Below, piece by piece: positions 43,648 through 51,401 of a stretch of 51,475 nucleotides of DNA. Origin of the DNA: Lachnospiraceae bacterium (GTDB lineage Bacteria > Bacillota > Clostridia > Lachnospirales > Lachnospiraceae); assembly GCA_024680595.1 (NCBI GenBank), contig JAILCB010000155.1:1-51475 (forward strand), given 5' to 3'. Under the pieces are notes generated by a model. That model saw only the letters and a list, made by a program, of their open reading frames with translations. It was not told the origin of the DNA and searched no databases. The translations under genes were made by a program, and so were the position numbers. Numbering within the stretch: the first letter of the stretch is position 1; every line of letters begins with the position of its first letter.

Positions 43648-45057
43648 ATGAAACACAAACAAAATAATACTAAACAAAACATGAGACGTCTTTTGCGGAG
43701 AAGGATTCCCTGCGTTTTCCTAACGTTAGTGCTACTCATGAATATGGTGGTACCTGCGTGGGCGGAACGTTCCAGAGAGGAAATCCAGCAGGAGCAGCAG
43801 GAGTCCAAGAAGGGGCTGGAGGCTGCGGAGGGAGAGGCGGCAGGCCTGGAAAGCGAAAAGGCGGAGGCTGAGGCCGCCATGAAAAAGTCTCAGCAAAGAC
43901 TGGTGGAAATCCTGGCGTCAGTCAGCATTATCGAGGAAGAAATTAACGTCAAAACCGGAGAAGTGGATGAGGCCAAGGCTCAATACGATGAGGCCAAAAA
44001 GCAGGAGGATAAGCAGTACCAGGCTATGCGCCGCCGTATTCGCTATATGTATGAGAACGGGGAATCCCTGGGACCCTATCTCCAGCTTTTCGGGGAATCC
44101 GGGGACTTTGCCGAGGCTCTGAACCGGTCAGAGTATGCTGAGGAAATCTACGAGTATGACAGAAATCTCTTGCGTAAATATGTGGAAGTCAAGGAAGAGG
44201 TCAAGCGGAAAGAGGAAAAGCTAGAGAACGAGATTGACGAGCTAAATGAGGTCAAGGACACCTATGTGGAGCAGTCTGAGGAATTAGAGGGCCTCATTGA
44301 TGAGCAAAGGCAGACAGTAGATGATTTTGCCGCTGAACTCAGTGCCGCCAGAGCCAGAGCCGCCAGTTACCGTAATGAGATTTCCAGACAAAATGAAGAA
44401 ATAAGGCAGATTGCCGCCAGAGAAGAGGCGGAGCGCAAGGCTAGGGAAGAGGCGGAACGTAAGGCCAAAGAAGAGGCCCGAAAGGCTGAGGAGGCCCGAA
44501 AGGCCGCCGAGGAAGCAGCCAAAAAGGCCCAGGAGGAGGCTCAAAAGGCTGCCGAGGAAGAGAGAGAGCGGGCAGAGGAGGCTTTGAGAAAAGCCCAGGA
44601 GGAGGCCGCAGCCGCCCAGAAGGCCGCCGAGGAGGCCGCCAAGAAGGCAGCTGAGGAAGCGGCCCAAAAGGCGCAGGAACAGCAGAAGTCTAGCGGAGGG
44701 TCCTCTGGCGGAAGCGCCAAGGGCAGTGAAATTGCCGCCTATGCAAAGCAGTTTTTGGGTAATCCCTATGTTTTGGGCGGAACCAGTCTGACCAACGGCT
44801 GTGACTGTTCAGGATTCACATTCTCTGTCTATGCCCATTTCGGCTATAGCATTCCCAGAACCTCCTGGGAGCAGAGGTCAGCCGGCAGAGGGGTTTCCTA
44901 TTCCGAGGCACAGCCCGGAGACCTAATCTGTTATGCGGGACATGTAGGACTCTATGTAGGTAACGGTACTATCTGCCATGCCTCCACACCTGCCTCCGGC
45001 ATCAAGCTGACCACAGCCACTTATCGGGAAATCCTGACTATCCGTCGAATTATTTAA
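43648..45057 (+). CDS. Secreted NlpC/P60 peptidoglycan hydrolase with coiled coil
   Basis: A 469-residue exported endopeptidase that cleaves peptide stems in cell-wall peptidoglycan. A signal peptide (VFLTLVLLMNMVVPAWA) is followed by a long coiled coil (residues ~40-235, CwlO/PcsB-like), then an Ala/Glu/Lys-rich helical stretch (~245-345). The C-terminal NlpC/P60 domain has the catalytic Cys in CDCSGF (Cys ~387), His in GHVGLYVG and a second polar His in ICHAS. PcsB-type coiled coils are typically controlled by FtsEX; no FtsEX is nearby. AAAGGA lies about 12 bases before ATG 43648. Confidence 0.93.
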   Translation: MKHKQNNTKQNMRRLLRRRIPCVFLTLVLLMNMVVPAWAERSREEIQQEQQESKKGLEAAEGEAAGLESEKAEAEAAMKKSQQRLVEILASVSIIEEEINVKTGEVDEAKAQYDEAKKQEDKQYQAMRRRIRYMYENGESLGPYLQLFGESGDFAEALNRSEYAEEIYEYDRNLLRKYVEVKEEVKRKEEKLENEIDELNEVKDTYVEQSEELEGLIDEQRQTVDDFAAELSAARARAASYRNEISRQNEEIRQIAAREEAERKAREEAERKAKEEARKAEEARKAAEEAAKKAQEEAQKAAEEERERAEEALRKAQEEAAAAQKAAEEAAKKAAEEAAQKAQEQQKSSGGSSGGSAKGSEIAAYAKQFLGNPYVLGGTSLTNGCDCSGFTFSVYAHFGYSIPRTSWEQRSAGRGVSYSEAQPGDLICYAGHVGLYVGNGTICHASTPASGIKLTTATYREILTIRRII

Positions 45058-45075
45058 TATATGTAAGTAGAGCAG

Positions 45076-45110
45076 GCAGGCCGGTTGGAAGGAAGTTCCA
45101 GCCGGCTTGC
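45076..45110 (+). terminator. Hairpin after nlpC
   Basis: A 15-bp stem with two G-T wobbles, GCAGGCCGGTTGGAA / TTCCAGCCGGCTTGC, and a 5-nt loop, followed by TTCCTCTAT. The stem is strong but the T-run is interrupted. Confidence 0.65.
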
Positions 45111-45151
45111 TTCCTCTATATGATTTAATTCTTAATTAAGAGGAGGACCAA

Positions 45152-46441
45152 ATGAACGAAGGACAGAGAATGTACGATCTGTGCTGCCGGATCTTTCCTA
45201 TCTGCCGCAGCATCATGGGAAACGGGGTCAGAGAGACCTTCCGTATCCTCCAGGATGAAATATCTGATATTCCCTTTGAAATGCACGAGGTGCCCACCGG
45301 AACCCAGGTCCTGGACTGGAAGGTGCCAAAGGAATGGAATATCAGGGACGCCTATATAGAGACTCCGGACGGCAGAAGAATCTGTGACTTTAAGGAGAAT
45401 AATCTCCATGTCCTTCATTATTCGGTTCCCACGGACAAGCTTGTCAGTCTTTCGGAATTAAAGGAGCATATAACGACATTAAAGGATCAGCCGGATCTCA
45501 TTCCCTATGCCTCCAGTTATTACAAGGAGAGATGGGGCTTTTGCCTGCCCTACAGGGATCTTGTGACCCTGCCGGAAGGGGACTATCACGCTGTCATCGA
45601 CTCCACTCTGGAGCCCGGCAGTCTGACCTATGGAGAAATCCTGATTCCCGGAGAGTCCGAGGAGGAGGTCTTTTTCTCCAGCTACACCTGCCACCCCTCC
45701 ATGGCCAATAATGAGTGCTCCGGACCCAGCCTCATAGTGGCCCTGGTCAGATATTTGAAGGATTTACCCAGGCGCAGGTACAGCTACCGGCTATTGCTGG
45801 CTCCGGAAACCATCGGAGCCCTGACCTACCTAAGCCGGAACCTGGATCATATGAAAAAGCATGTGATTGCGGGCTTTAATCTGACCTGTGTGGGGGATAA
45901 CCGGGCCTATTCCATTATCCACTCCCGCTATGGCGATACCCTGGCGGATAAGGTTCTGACCAATGTCCTAAACTATCACGACCCCGAATATCAGGACTTC
46001 CCCTATACGGCGCGGGGGTCCGATGAGAGACAATATCAGGCTCCCGGGGTGGACATCCCCCTGGTCTGCTTCTGCCGGTCCAAATACCATATTTATCCTG
46101 AGTACCATACTTCAGCGGATAATCTGGACCTCATTAGCCCAGAGGGCCTGCAGGGTTCCTTTGATGTCATGGTCAAAACGATTCAGGCTCTGGAGCATAA
46201 TTATTATTACCGCACCCAGACTCTGGGAGAGCCCCAGCTGGGCAGGCGGGGGCTGGTGCCCACCATGTCCAGTAAGGAGACCTATCAGCAGACTCTTGCC
46301 CTCAAGGATCTCATAGCCTATGCGGATGGACGGAATGACCTAATCGACATCAGCAATTGGATTCATGTCCCGACAGAGAGACTGATTCCACTTACAGAGC
46401 AGCTGCTGGAGTGCGGTTTATTCAAGGAAGAGGAGAGATGA
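45152..46441 (+). CDS. DUF4910 family peptidase-like protein
   Basis: A 429-residue protein of the DUF4910 group, related to M28/M20-type metallo-aminopeptidases, with a DUF2172 insert and a C-terminal winged helix by family knowledge. Visible marks are ICRSIMGNGVRETFRIL, DWKVPKEWNIRDAYI, SSYTCHPSMANNECSGP with metal-binding His and Glu, APETIGALTYL, GSDERQYQAPGVDIPLV, and YPEYHTSADNLDLI. The metal-ligand residues seem intact. Relatives often sit in surface polysaccharide clusters; the true substrate is unknown. AGGAGG precedes ATG 45152. Confidence 0.88.
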   Translation: MNEGQRMYDLCCRIFPICRSIMGNGVRETFRILQDEISDIPFEMHEVPTGTQVLDWKVPKEWNIRDAYIETPDGRRICDFKENNLHVLHYSVPTDKLVSLSELKEHITTLKDQPDLIPYASSYYKERWGFCLPYRDLVTLPEGDYHAVIDSTLEPGSLTYGEILIPGESEEEVFFSSYTCHPSMANNECSGPSLIVALVRYLKDLPRRRYSYRLLLAPETIGALTYLSRNLDHMKKHVIAGFNLTCVGDNRAYSIIHSRYGDTLADKVLTNVLNYHDPEYQDFPYTARGSDERQYQAPGVDIPLVCFCRSKYHIYPEYHTSADNLDLISPEGLQGSFDVMVKTIQALEHNYYYRTQTLGEPQLGRRGLVPTMSSKETYQQTLALKDLIAYADGRNDLIDISNWIHVPTERLIPLTEQLLECGLFKEEER

Positions 46442-46578
46442 GCGAGCCCTCAATCCCGTGGCCGAGAAAACAGTGCCTAAACCGGGGGAAAAGCCAGATT
46501 TAGGCACAGAATTACTGTTAGCACCTATAGGGCAGATGAGCATGAGGACAGGCTCGCTTAAATATATTATAGATAACA

Positions 46579-46617
46579 AAAACGGCCCAGTCTCTTGGTC
46601 AAAGGCTGGGCCGTTTT
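46579..46617. terminator. Bidirectional terminator
   Basis: Perfect 12-bp stem AAAACGGCCCAG / CTGGGCCGTTTT with a 15-nt loop. The A/T ends give a T-run on both strands, fitting its place between convergent genes. Confidence 0.85.
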
Positions 46618-46672
46618 CTAATCCGTAAGAAGTATCTGCGATTTAGATGGAAACTCTCTGAAATAAGTAAGC

Positions 46673-46712
46673 AATCCCCCGCTTAATGCTAATGCATTTG
46701 AAGCGGGGGATT
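46673..46712. terminator. Second 12-bp hairpin downstream of trpB
   Basis: Perfect stem AATCCCCCGCTT / AAGCGGGGGATT with a 16-nt loop. It lies immediately beyond element E2 as seen from trpB. Neither strand has a clean T-run, so it may be a terminator or part of the E2 structure. Confidence 0.5.
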
Positions 46713-46715
46713 TGT

Positions 46716-46797
46716 TGTGTAGGCTGCCCATCATCGAAGACCCGAGGGCACTGAGATGTGGGCGAGGCCCGAATCGAGGTGTCAGCTTTCTCGATTA
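46716..46797. ncRNA. Candidate structured RNA element E2 (reduced copy of E1)
   Basis: The 53-nt core starting at 46726 matches 37533-37585 in 48 of 53 bases, and TAGGCT (46720-46725) is shared just before it. Helix H2 keeps GCCCA-CATC / GATG-TGGGC and the tandem G-A mismatches; H3 is reduced to AATCGAG / CTCGATT (46772-46796). The H1 hairpin of E1 is absent. Both copies lie where two convergent genes end. Confidence 0.5.
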
Positions 46798-46870
46798 CTG
46801 TATTCAAACTAAGATATTGCAAACTTCAGGCATGAATATTGGGAAATTCCTGCTTGCTAGTCTTCCTAAA

Positions 46871-48244
46871 TCATACCTTGGGCAATGTAGCGATAGACTT
46901 CTGCAAATCCTCATCAGTGGGGATGGTATCCGTCATGAGGCCGTCATGGAACTTCTCATAGGCCACCATATCGAAGTAACCAGTGCCGGTGAGACCGAAT
47001 ACGATATTCTTCTCTTCCCCGGTCTCCTTGCACTTCAGAGCCTCATCCATAGCTACCTTGATGGCGTGGCTGCTCTCGGGGGCCGGCAGGATACCTTCCA
47101 CCCGGGCAAACTCCTCGGCGGCCTTGAAGACCTCGGTCTGCTCCACGCTTGTGGCGGAGATGAGCTTCTGGTCATAGAGCTCAGACAGAATGGAGCTCAT
47201 GCCGTGGTAGCGCAGGCCTCCGGCATGGTTGGCGGAAGGAATGAAGCTGCTGCCCAGAGTATACATCTTGGCCAGGGGACAAACCTTGCCGGTATCGCAG
47301 AAATCATAGGCGTAAACACCTCTTGTCAGGCTGGGGCAGGATGCGGGCTCCACGGCGATTAGCTTGTAATCAGCCTCGCCCCGCAGCATTTCTCCCACGA
47401 AGGGGGAGATAAGTCCGCCCAGATTGGAGCCGCCTCCGGCACAGCCGATAATCATGTCGGCCTTAATGCCGTACTTGTCCAGAGCAGCCTTGGTCTCTAG
47501 ACCGATAATGGACTGGTGGAGAAGGACCTGGGACAGAACCGAACCCAATACATAGCGGTAGCCGTCCTGGCTCACAGCGGCCTCAACCGCTTCTGAAATA
47601 GCGCAGCCCAGGCTTCCCGTGGTGCCGGGGAATTCCGCATTGATCTTTCTTCCCACCTCTGTATTCATGGAGGGAGAAGGAGTCACCTGAGCCCCATAGG
47701 TCCGCATGACCTCTCTCCGGAAAGGCTTCTGCTCATAGGAAACCTTTACCATATAAACCTGACAGTCCAGATCAAAGTAAGAGCAGGCCATGGAAAGTGC
47801 TGTGCCCCACTGTCCGGCTCCGGTTTCCGTGGTAACACCCTTGAGACCCTGCTTCTTGGCATAATAGGCCTGGGCTATGGCGGAATTCAGCTTATGGCTG
47901 CCGGAAGTGTTATTTCCCTCGAATTTATAATAAATATGGGCGGGAGTCTGCAGCTTCTCTTCCAGGCAGTAGGCCCGGACTAGGGGAGAGGGCCGGTACA
48001 TCCTATAGAAATCCCGGATTTCCTGGGGAATCTCAATCCAGGCGTCTGTATCATTCAGCTCCTGTGCCGCTAATTCCTCACAGAATATTCCTGAGAGCTC
48101 TTCCTTTGTGACAGGCTTCAAGGTGCCGGGATTCAGAATGGGAGCCGGTTTCTTCTCCATATGGGCCCGCACATTGTACCATGCTTTGGGCATTTCGCTC
48201 TCCTCCAGGTAAATCTTGTAGGGTATCTTCTTCTCTGCTGTCAT
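46871..48244 (-). CDS. TrpB-like PLP-dependent enzyme (TrpB2)
   Basis: A 457-residue fold type II PLP enzyme of the TrpB2 group, longer than standard TrpB (~400). It probably condenses indole with serine to give tryptophan. The PLP lysine is in GSHKLNSA (Lys 118), with ETGAGQWGTALSMAC and the phosphate-binding GCAGGGSNLGG following. No trpA or other trp gene is nearby, which suits the idea that TrpB2 salvages free indole. AAGGAGG precedes ATG 48244. Downstream are element E2 and two hairpins. Confidence 0.93.
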   Translation of the reverse strand: MTAEKKIPYKIYLEESEMPKAWYNVRAHMEKKPAPILNPGTLKPVTKEELSGIFCEELAAQELNDTDAWIEIPQEIRDFYRMYRPSPLVRAYCLEEKLQTPAHIYYKFEGNNTSGSHKLNSAIAQAYYAKKQGLKGVTTETGAGQWGTALSMACSYFDLDCQVYMVKVSYEQKPFRREVMRTYGAQVTPSPSMNTEVGRKINAEFPGTTGSLGCAISEAVEAAVSQDGYRYVLGSVLSQVLLHQSIIGLETKAALDKYGIKADMIIGCAGGGSNLGGLISPFVGEMLRGEADYKLIAVEPASCPSLTRGVYAYDFCDTGKVCPLAKMYTLGSSFIPSANHAGGLRYHGMSSILSELYDQKLISATSVEQTEVFKAAEEFARVEGILPAPESSHAIKVAMDEALKCKETGEEKNIVFGLTGTGYFDMVAYEKFHDGLMTDTIPTDEDLQKSIATLPKV

Positions 48245-48455
48245 TCACTTACCTCCTTAATTAATACCGAATGGTTCTCGCATTGTTCTGAAAAGAGAAG
48301 TCGGGATGGATAGTAGATGGAAGCCGGATCCTTCATATGGCCCCGGTGAAGATCCTGCCGAATTCAAATTGTCAGAACTCGTGTATTATAAAAGATTTCC
48401 AGGGATATGACAATCATTTTCCGCTTGAGAGAGCGGCCGGCCGTCTGTTGAAAAT

Positions 48456-48668
48456 TTATTTTCCGAATGCGTCAGGGAAACGCACTCGGAAGTCCCGCGC
48501 CCTGCTCGTCCCACAGCTCCAGCTGACCGTCTATATCCACCCGCGCCTCGTGCGGGACACGCACCCTGTTCCCTGGAATCAATGCCGCCGTCGGCAAAAT
48601 CAATCCCGCACCCTGCTCCGCAGGAACCTGGTCGCCTACGTATTCCGAATTTCCGATGAAATTCGTAA
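48456..48668 (-). repeat. Dispersed structured element, copy A
   Basis: One end (48482-48497) matches the 16-bp core at 15567 and 22173 in 14 of 16 bases. The other (48639-48665, minus strand) matches copy B in 24 of 27 bases. The ~140 bp between are GC-rich and copy-specific. The CCTGC-GGA-GCAGG hairpin next to the 27-bp block differs from copy B by a paired change. Confidence 0.7.
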
Positions 48669-48728
48669 ACCTGTACTTGATCCATAAATGTTGTTTTGCT
48701 ATTATAGTCATGTTTTGTAAAAATCGAT

Positions 48729-48763
48729 TTGACACGTTTTCGGATAGAAGTAAACGAGTTTAC
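48729..48763 (+). promoter_or_regulatory. Candidate promoter and operator upstream of the cofE-like gene
   Basis: A consensus TTGACA lies at 48729-48734, but only a poor -10 follows. The perfect inverted repeat GTAAAC-GA-GTTTAC (48750-48763) sits where the -10 should be, 40 bp before the start codon. Confidence 0.35.
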
Positions 48764-48803
48764 AGGTAATAGGTCAAAGAGCATTCGCTTAGGAGGATTT
48801 GAA

Positions 48804-50003
48804 ATGGCGGAGAAAGAACGCAGGGTAGGTACTGTTTCAAGGGGAATCCGATGCCCCATCATCAGGCAGGGGGATAACCTTGAGGAAATTGTGGCGGATA
48901 GCGTATTAGCGGCTGCCGAATCTGAGGGATTTGCCATTCGCGATAAGGATGTCATTTCCGTAACAGAGTCCGTAGTGGCCCGGGCCCAGGGTAATTATGC
49001 CACAGTAGATGATATTGCAGAGGATGTCCGGAAAAAGCTGGGCGGGGAAACCATCGGCGTCATTTTCCCTATTCTCTCCCGGAACCGTTTCGCCATCTGC
49101 CTCAGAGGTATTGCCAAGGGGGCAAAGAAGATCGTCCTCATGCTGAGCTATCCCTCGGACGAGGTGGGAAATGAGCTGGTGAGCCTGGACAAGCTGGATG
49201 CTGCAGGAGTAAATCCTTATAGCGATGTCCTGACCCTGGACAAGTATAGAGAACTCTTCGGCGTCAATATTCATCCTTTCACTGGAGTGGATTATGTAGA
49301 GTATTACGGCAAGCTTATTGAGGAGTGCGGAGCACAGGTGGAAATCATCTTCGCCAATCAGCCTAAGGCCATCCTTTCCTATACGGACTGCATCCTGACC
49401 TGTGATATCCATACCAGGAAGCGGACCAAGAGGATCTTAAAGGAGGCGGGGGCCAAGGTTGTCTGCGGACTGGATGAGATCCTGAACGCTTCTGTTAATG
49501 GCAGCGGCTATAATGAGGATTACGGCCTCTTAGGTTCTAATAAGTCTACTGAGGATCAGGTAAAGCTCTTCCCTAGGGACAGCCAGCCTCTGGTGAATGG
49601 GATTCAGAAACGCATTCTGGAAAAGACCGGAAAGAAAGTGGAGGTCATGATCTATGGAGACGGTGCCTTCAAGGATCCCCAGGGAAAGATCTGGGAGCTT
49701 GCCGATCCTGTGGTTTCTCCTTTCTATACCGACGGCCTTGTAGGTACACCCAATGAGTTAAAGCTTAAGTATCTGGCGGATAATGACTTCAAGGATCTGT
49801 CCGGAGATGCCTTAAAGGAGGCTATTTCAGAGAGCATTCGGAAGAAGAGCGGAAACCTGGTGGGACATATGGCATCTGAGGGTACCACACCCAGACAGCT
49901 GACGGACCTCATCGGTTCTCTCTGTGATCTGACCAGCGGCTCCGGTGATAAGGGAACGCCTGTGGTTCTGGTACAGGGATATTTCGACAATTATACGAAT
50001 TAA
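48804..50003 (+). CDS. Coenzyme F420-0:L-glutamate ligase-like protein
   Basis: About 399 residues of the F420 ligase (CofE/FbiB, PF01996-type) family, which adds gamma-linked glutamates to F420-0. Recognisable features are GIRCPIIRQGDNLEEIVADSVL at the start in two blocks, DVISVTESVVARAQGN, FPILSRNRFAICLRGIAKGAKKI in separated parts, and ASEGTTPRQLTDLIG. It is longer than archaeal CofE (~250). Clostridia of this type are not known as F420 makers and no other F420 gene is here, so the substrate may differ. ATG 48804 lies seven bases after AGGAGG; earlier frames from 48729 have no site. Confidence 0.82.
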   Translation: MAEKERRVGTVSRGIRCPIIRQGDNLEEIVADSVLAAAESEGFAIRDKDVISVTESVVARAQGNYATVDDIAEDVRKKLGGETIGVIFPILSRNRFAICLRGIAKGAKKIVLMLSYPSDEVGNELVSLDKLDAAGVNPYSDVLTLDKYRELFGVNIHPFTGVDYVEYYGKLIEECGAQVEIIFANQPKAILSYTDCILTCDIHTRKRTKRILKEAGAKVVCGLDEILNASVNGSGYNEDYGLLGSNKSTEDQVKLFPRDSQPLVNGIQKRILEKTGKKVEVMIYGDGAFKDPQGKIWELADPVVSPFYTDGLVGTPNELKLKYLADNDFKDLSGDALKEAISESIRKKSGNLVGHMASEGTTPRQLTDLIGSLCDLTSGSGDKGTPVVLVQGYFDNYTN

Positions 50004-50022
50004 GCATATTCATAATTAAAGG

Positions 50023-50067
50023 AACCCGCGGTGAAGGCTCTTTCCATAGGGACCGGCACCGCGGGTT
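50023..50067 (+). terminator. Hairpin after the cofE-like gene
   Basis: Perfect 11-bp stem AACCCGCGGTG / CACCGCGGGTT with a 23-nt loop, 20 nt after the stop codon. Only TTTC follows, so the T-run is short. Confidence 0.6.
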
Positions 50068-50099
50068 TCAATAACAGAAAGCAAAAACATAAAGCAGAA

Positions 50100-50251
50100 A
50101 CAGAAAGGAGCGGCAAAAGGCAGTGGAAAGCAGGGGCCTTGCCGCGGATATCCATAAAAGAAAGCAAAAAACAGAAAGGAGCGGCAAAAGGCAGTGAAAA
50201 GCAGGAGCCTTGCCGCAGATATCCATAAAAGAAAGCAAAAACAGAAAGGAG
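50100..50251 (+). repeat. Shine-Dalgarno-containing tandem repeats before guaA
   Basis: ACAGAAAGGAG begins at 50100, 50171 and 50241, giving units of 71 and 70 bp. The first two full units are nearly identical and each forms a GCGGCAA / TTGCCGC hairpin. The third, partial unit supplies the guaA ribosome binding site (AAAGGAG four bases before ATG 50256). Confidence 0.85.
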
Positions 50252-50255
50252 ACTT

Positions 50256-51236
50256 ATGGAGGATAATAAGAGACCTGAAAGCATGGAGAGGATCACAACA
50301 GAGGAGCTGGCCAAGGCTTTTATAGAGGAACAGCTTTCCACATTGAAAGCCCAGATTGGAGATGGAAGGGTGCTTCTGGCCCTGTCCGGGGGCGTGGATT
50401 CCTCCGTTGTTGCCGCTCTATTGAACCGTGTCATCGGACAGAACCTAGTTTGTATCCATGTAAACCACGGTCTGCTTCGGAAAGGAGAGCCGGAGCAGGT
50501 TATTGAAGTGTTCCGGAACCAGATGAAGGCAAATCTCATCTATGTGGATGCCACGGATCGTTTCCTGGACAAGCTTGCCGGAGTCAGCGATCCGGAAGAG
50601 AAGAGAAAGATTATAGGAAGTGAATTCATTGATGTCTTCCAGGAGGAGGCGGAGAAGCAGTCCGGAATCCGTTTCCTGGCTCAGGGCACCATATATCCTG
50701 ACATACTGGAGAGCGGTACAGTGAAGTCCCATCACAATGTGGGAGGTCTGCCTGAAGAGATGCACTTTGAACTGGTAGAGCCAGTGAAGTTCTTATTTAA
50801 GGATGAAGTCCGTGTCGTAGGAAAGGCCTTGGGCCTCCCGGATAGTATGGTTTACAGGCAGCCCTTCCCCGGCCCCGGTCTGGGAGTGCGCTGTCCCGGA
50901 GCCATCACTAGAGATCGTCTGGAGGCCGTCAGGGAGTCAGACGCCATCCTTAGGGAAGAGTTCGAGAAGAACGGTCTTGCCGGTAAGGTATGGCAGTATT
51001 TCACGGTGGTGCCTGATTTCAAGTCCACAGGAGTCCGGGACGGAAAGCGTTCCTTTGAGTGGCCTGTTATTATCCGTGCCGTCAACACTGAGGATGCCAT
51101 GACTGCTACTATCGAGCGCATTCCCTACGAGCTTCTGGAGCATATCGCAGACCGCATCAATCATGAGGTGCCCGGGGTAAACCGTACCCTCTATGACCTC
51201 AGTGCAAAGCCAGTGGCAACGATAGAGTTCGAATGA
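50256..51236 (+). CDS. guaA: GMP synthase, ATP pyrophosphatase subunit (no glutaminase domain)
   Basis: Converts XMP to GMP using ATP and ammonia. At 326 residues it covers only the ATP-PPase and C-terminal dimerization domains. The PP-loop is SGGVDSS (residues 44-50); VNHGLLRKGE, LAQGTIYPDILESG, RQPFPGPGLGVRC and NRTLYDLSAKPVATIEFE are typical. Ordinary bacterial GuaA has ~510-525 residues with an N-terminal class I glutamine amidotransferase; here the frame starts about 40 residues before the PP-loop, and the preceding 250 bp are repeats. This resembles the archaeal two-subunit form (GuaAb). A separate glutaminase subunit is not in the window. Confidence 0.92.
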   Translation: MEDNKRPESMERITTEELAKAFIEEQLSTLKAQIGDGRVLLALSGGVDSSVVAALLNRVIGQNLVCIHVNHGLLRKGEPEQVIEVFRNQMKANLIYVDATDRFLDKLAGVSDPEEKRKIIGSEFIDVFQEEAEKQSGIRFLAQGTIYPDILESGTVKSHHNVGGLPEEMHFELVEPVKFLFKDEVRVVGKALGLPDSMVYRQPFPGPGLGVRCPGAITRDRLEAVRESDAILREEFEKNGLAGKVWQYFTVVPDFKSTGVRDGKRSFEWPVIIRAVNTEDAMTATIERIPYELLEHIADRINHEVPGVNRTLYDLSAKPVATIEFE

Positions 51237-51354
51237 TTTTTCCGGAACTTAGATGCAGTATTTATGCGGGTTCCAAACATATTTGTTTAGGAATTGGCAA
51301 CATTTTGGCAACAAAATCAGGGTTATTCTCTGAATAATCTCATAACACAATAAT

Positions 51355-51401
51355 AAAAGACCTTACTGATTCATATTGGATGGGAATCGGTAAGGTCTTT
51401 T
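51355..51401 (+). terminator. Strong terminator after guaA
   Basis: A 12-bp perfect stem AAAAGACCTTAC / GTAAGGTCTTTT, extended past one mismatch by GATTC / GAATC, followed by a T-rich tract. Bases 51237-51354 contain no gene, only a TTGGCAACA doublet at 51295-51312. Confidence 0.9.

Larger units (their letters stand above)
46442..46870. other. Convergent spacer with two strong hairpins and element E2
   Basis: 429 bp between the DUF4910 gene and trpB, both ending here. It holds the bidirectional terminator (46579-46617), a 12-bp perfect hairpin (46673-46712) and element E2 (46716-46797). A frame running from 46712 on the plus strand mostly overlaps trpB antisense and is not a gene. Confidence 0.65.
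48245..48803. other. Divergent spacer before the cofE-like gene
   Basis: 559 bp. It carries dispersed element copy A (48456-48668) and an operator-like site at 48750-48763. Frames of 87-189 residues on either strand have no family likeness that I recognise and are explained by the GC-rich element. Confidence 0.55.

Noticed and set aside
46712-47362. 216-codon plus-strand frame
   Set aside because: Mostly antisense to trpB, whose codon pattern and conserved motifs are clear.
48337-48687. 116-codon plus-strand frame resembling a 63-codon minus-strand frame at 43292-43483
   Set aside because: The peptide likeness (RISDEIRKP versus RITDEMRNP) reflects the shared DNA element; no ribosome binding site and no consistent start, so I treat it as a noncoding repeat.
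48386-48955. Minus-strand frame of 189 codons before the cofE-like gene
   Set aside because: It overlaps the start of a well-supported gene and a GC-rich repeat; the product has no recognisable domain.
51295-51312. TTGGCAACA doublet as a phage attachment site or integrase end
   Set aside because: Only a short direct repeat; no integrase, tRNA gene or prophage gene is nearby.
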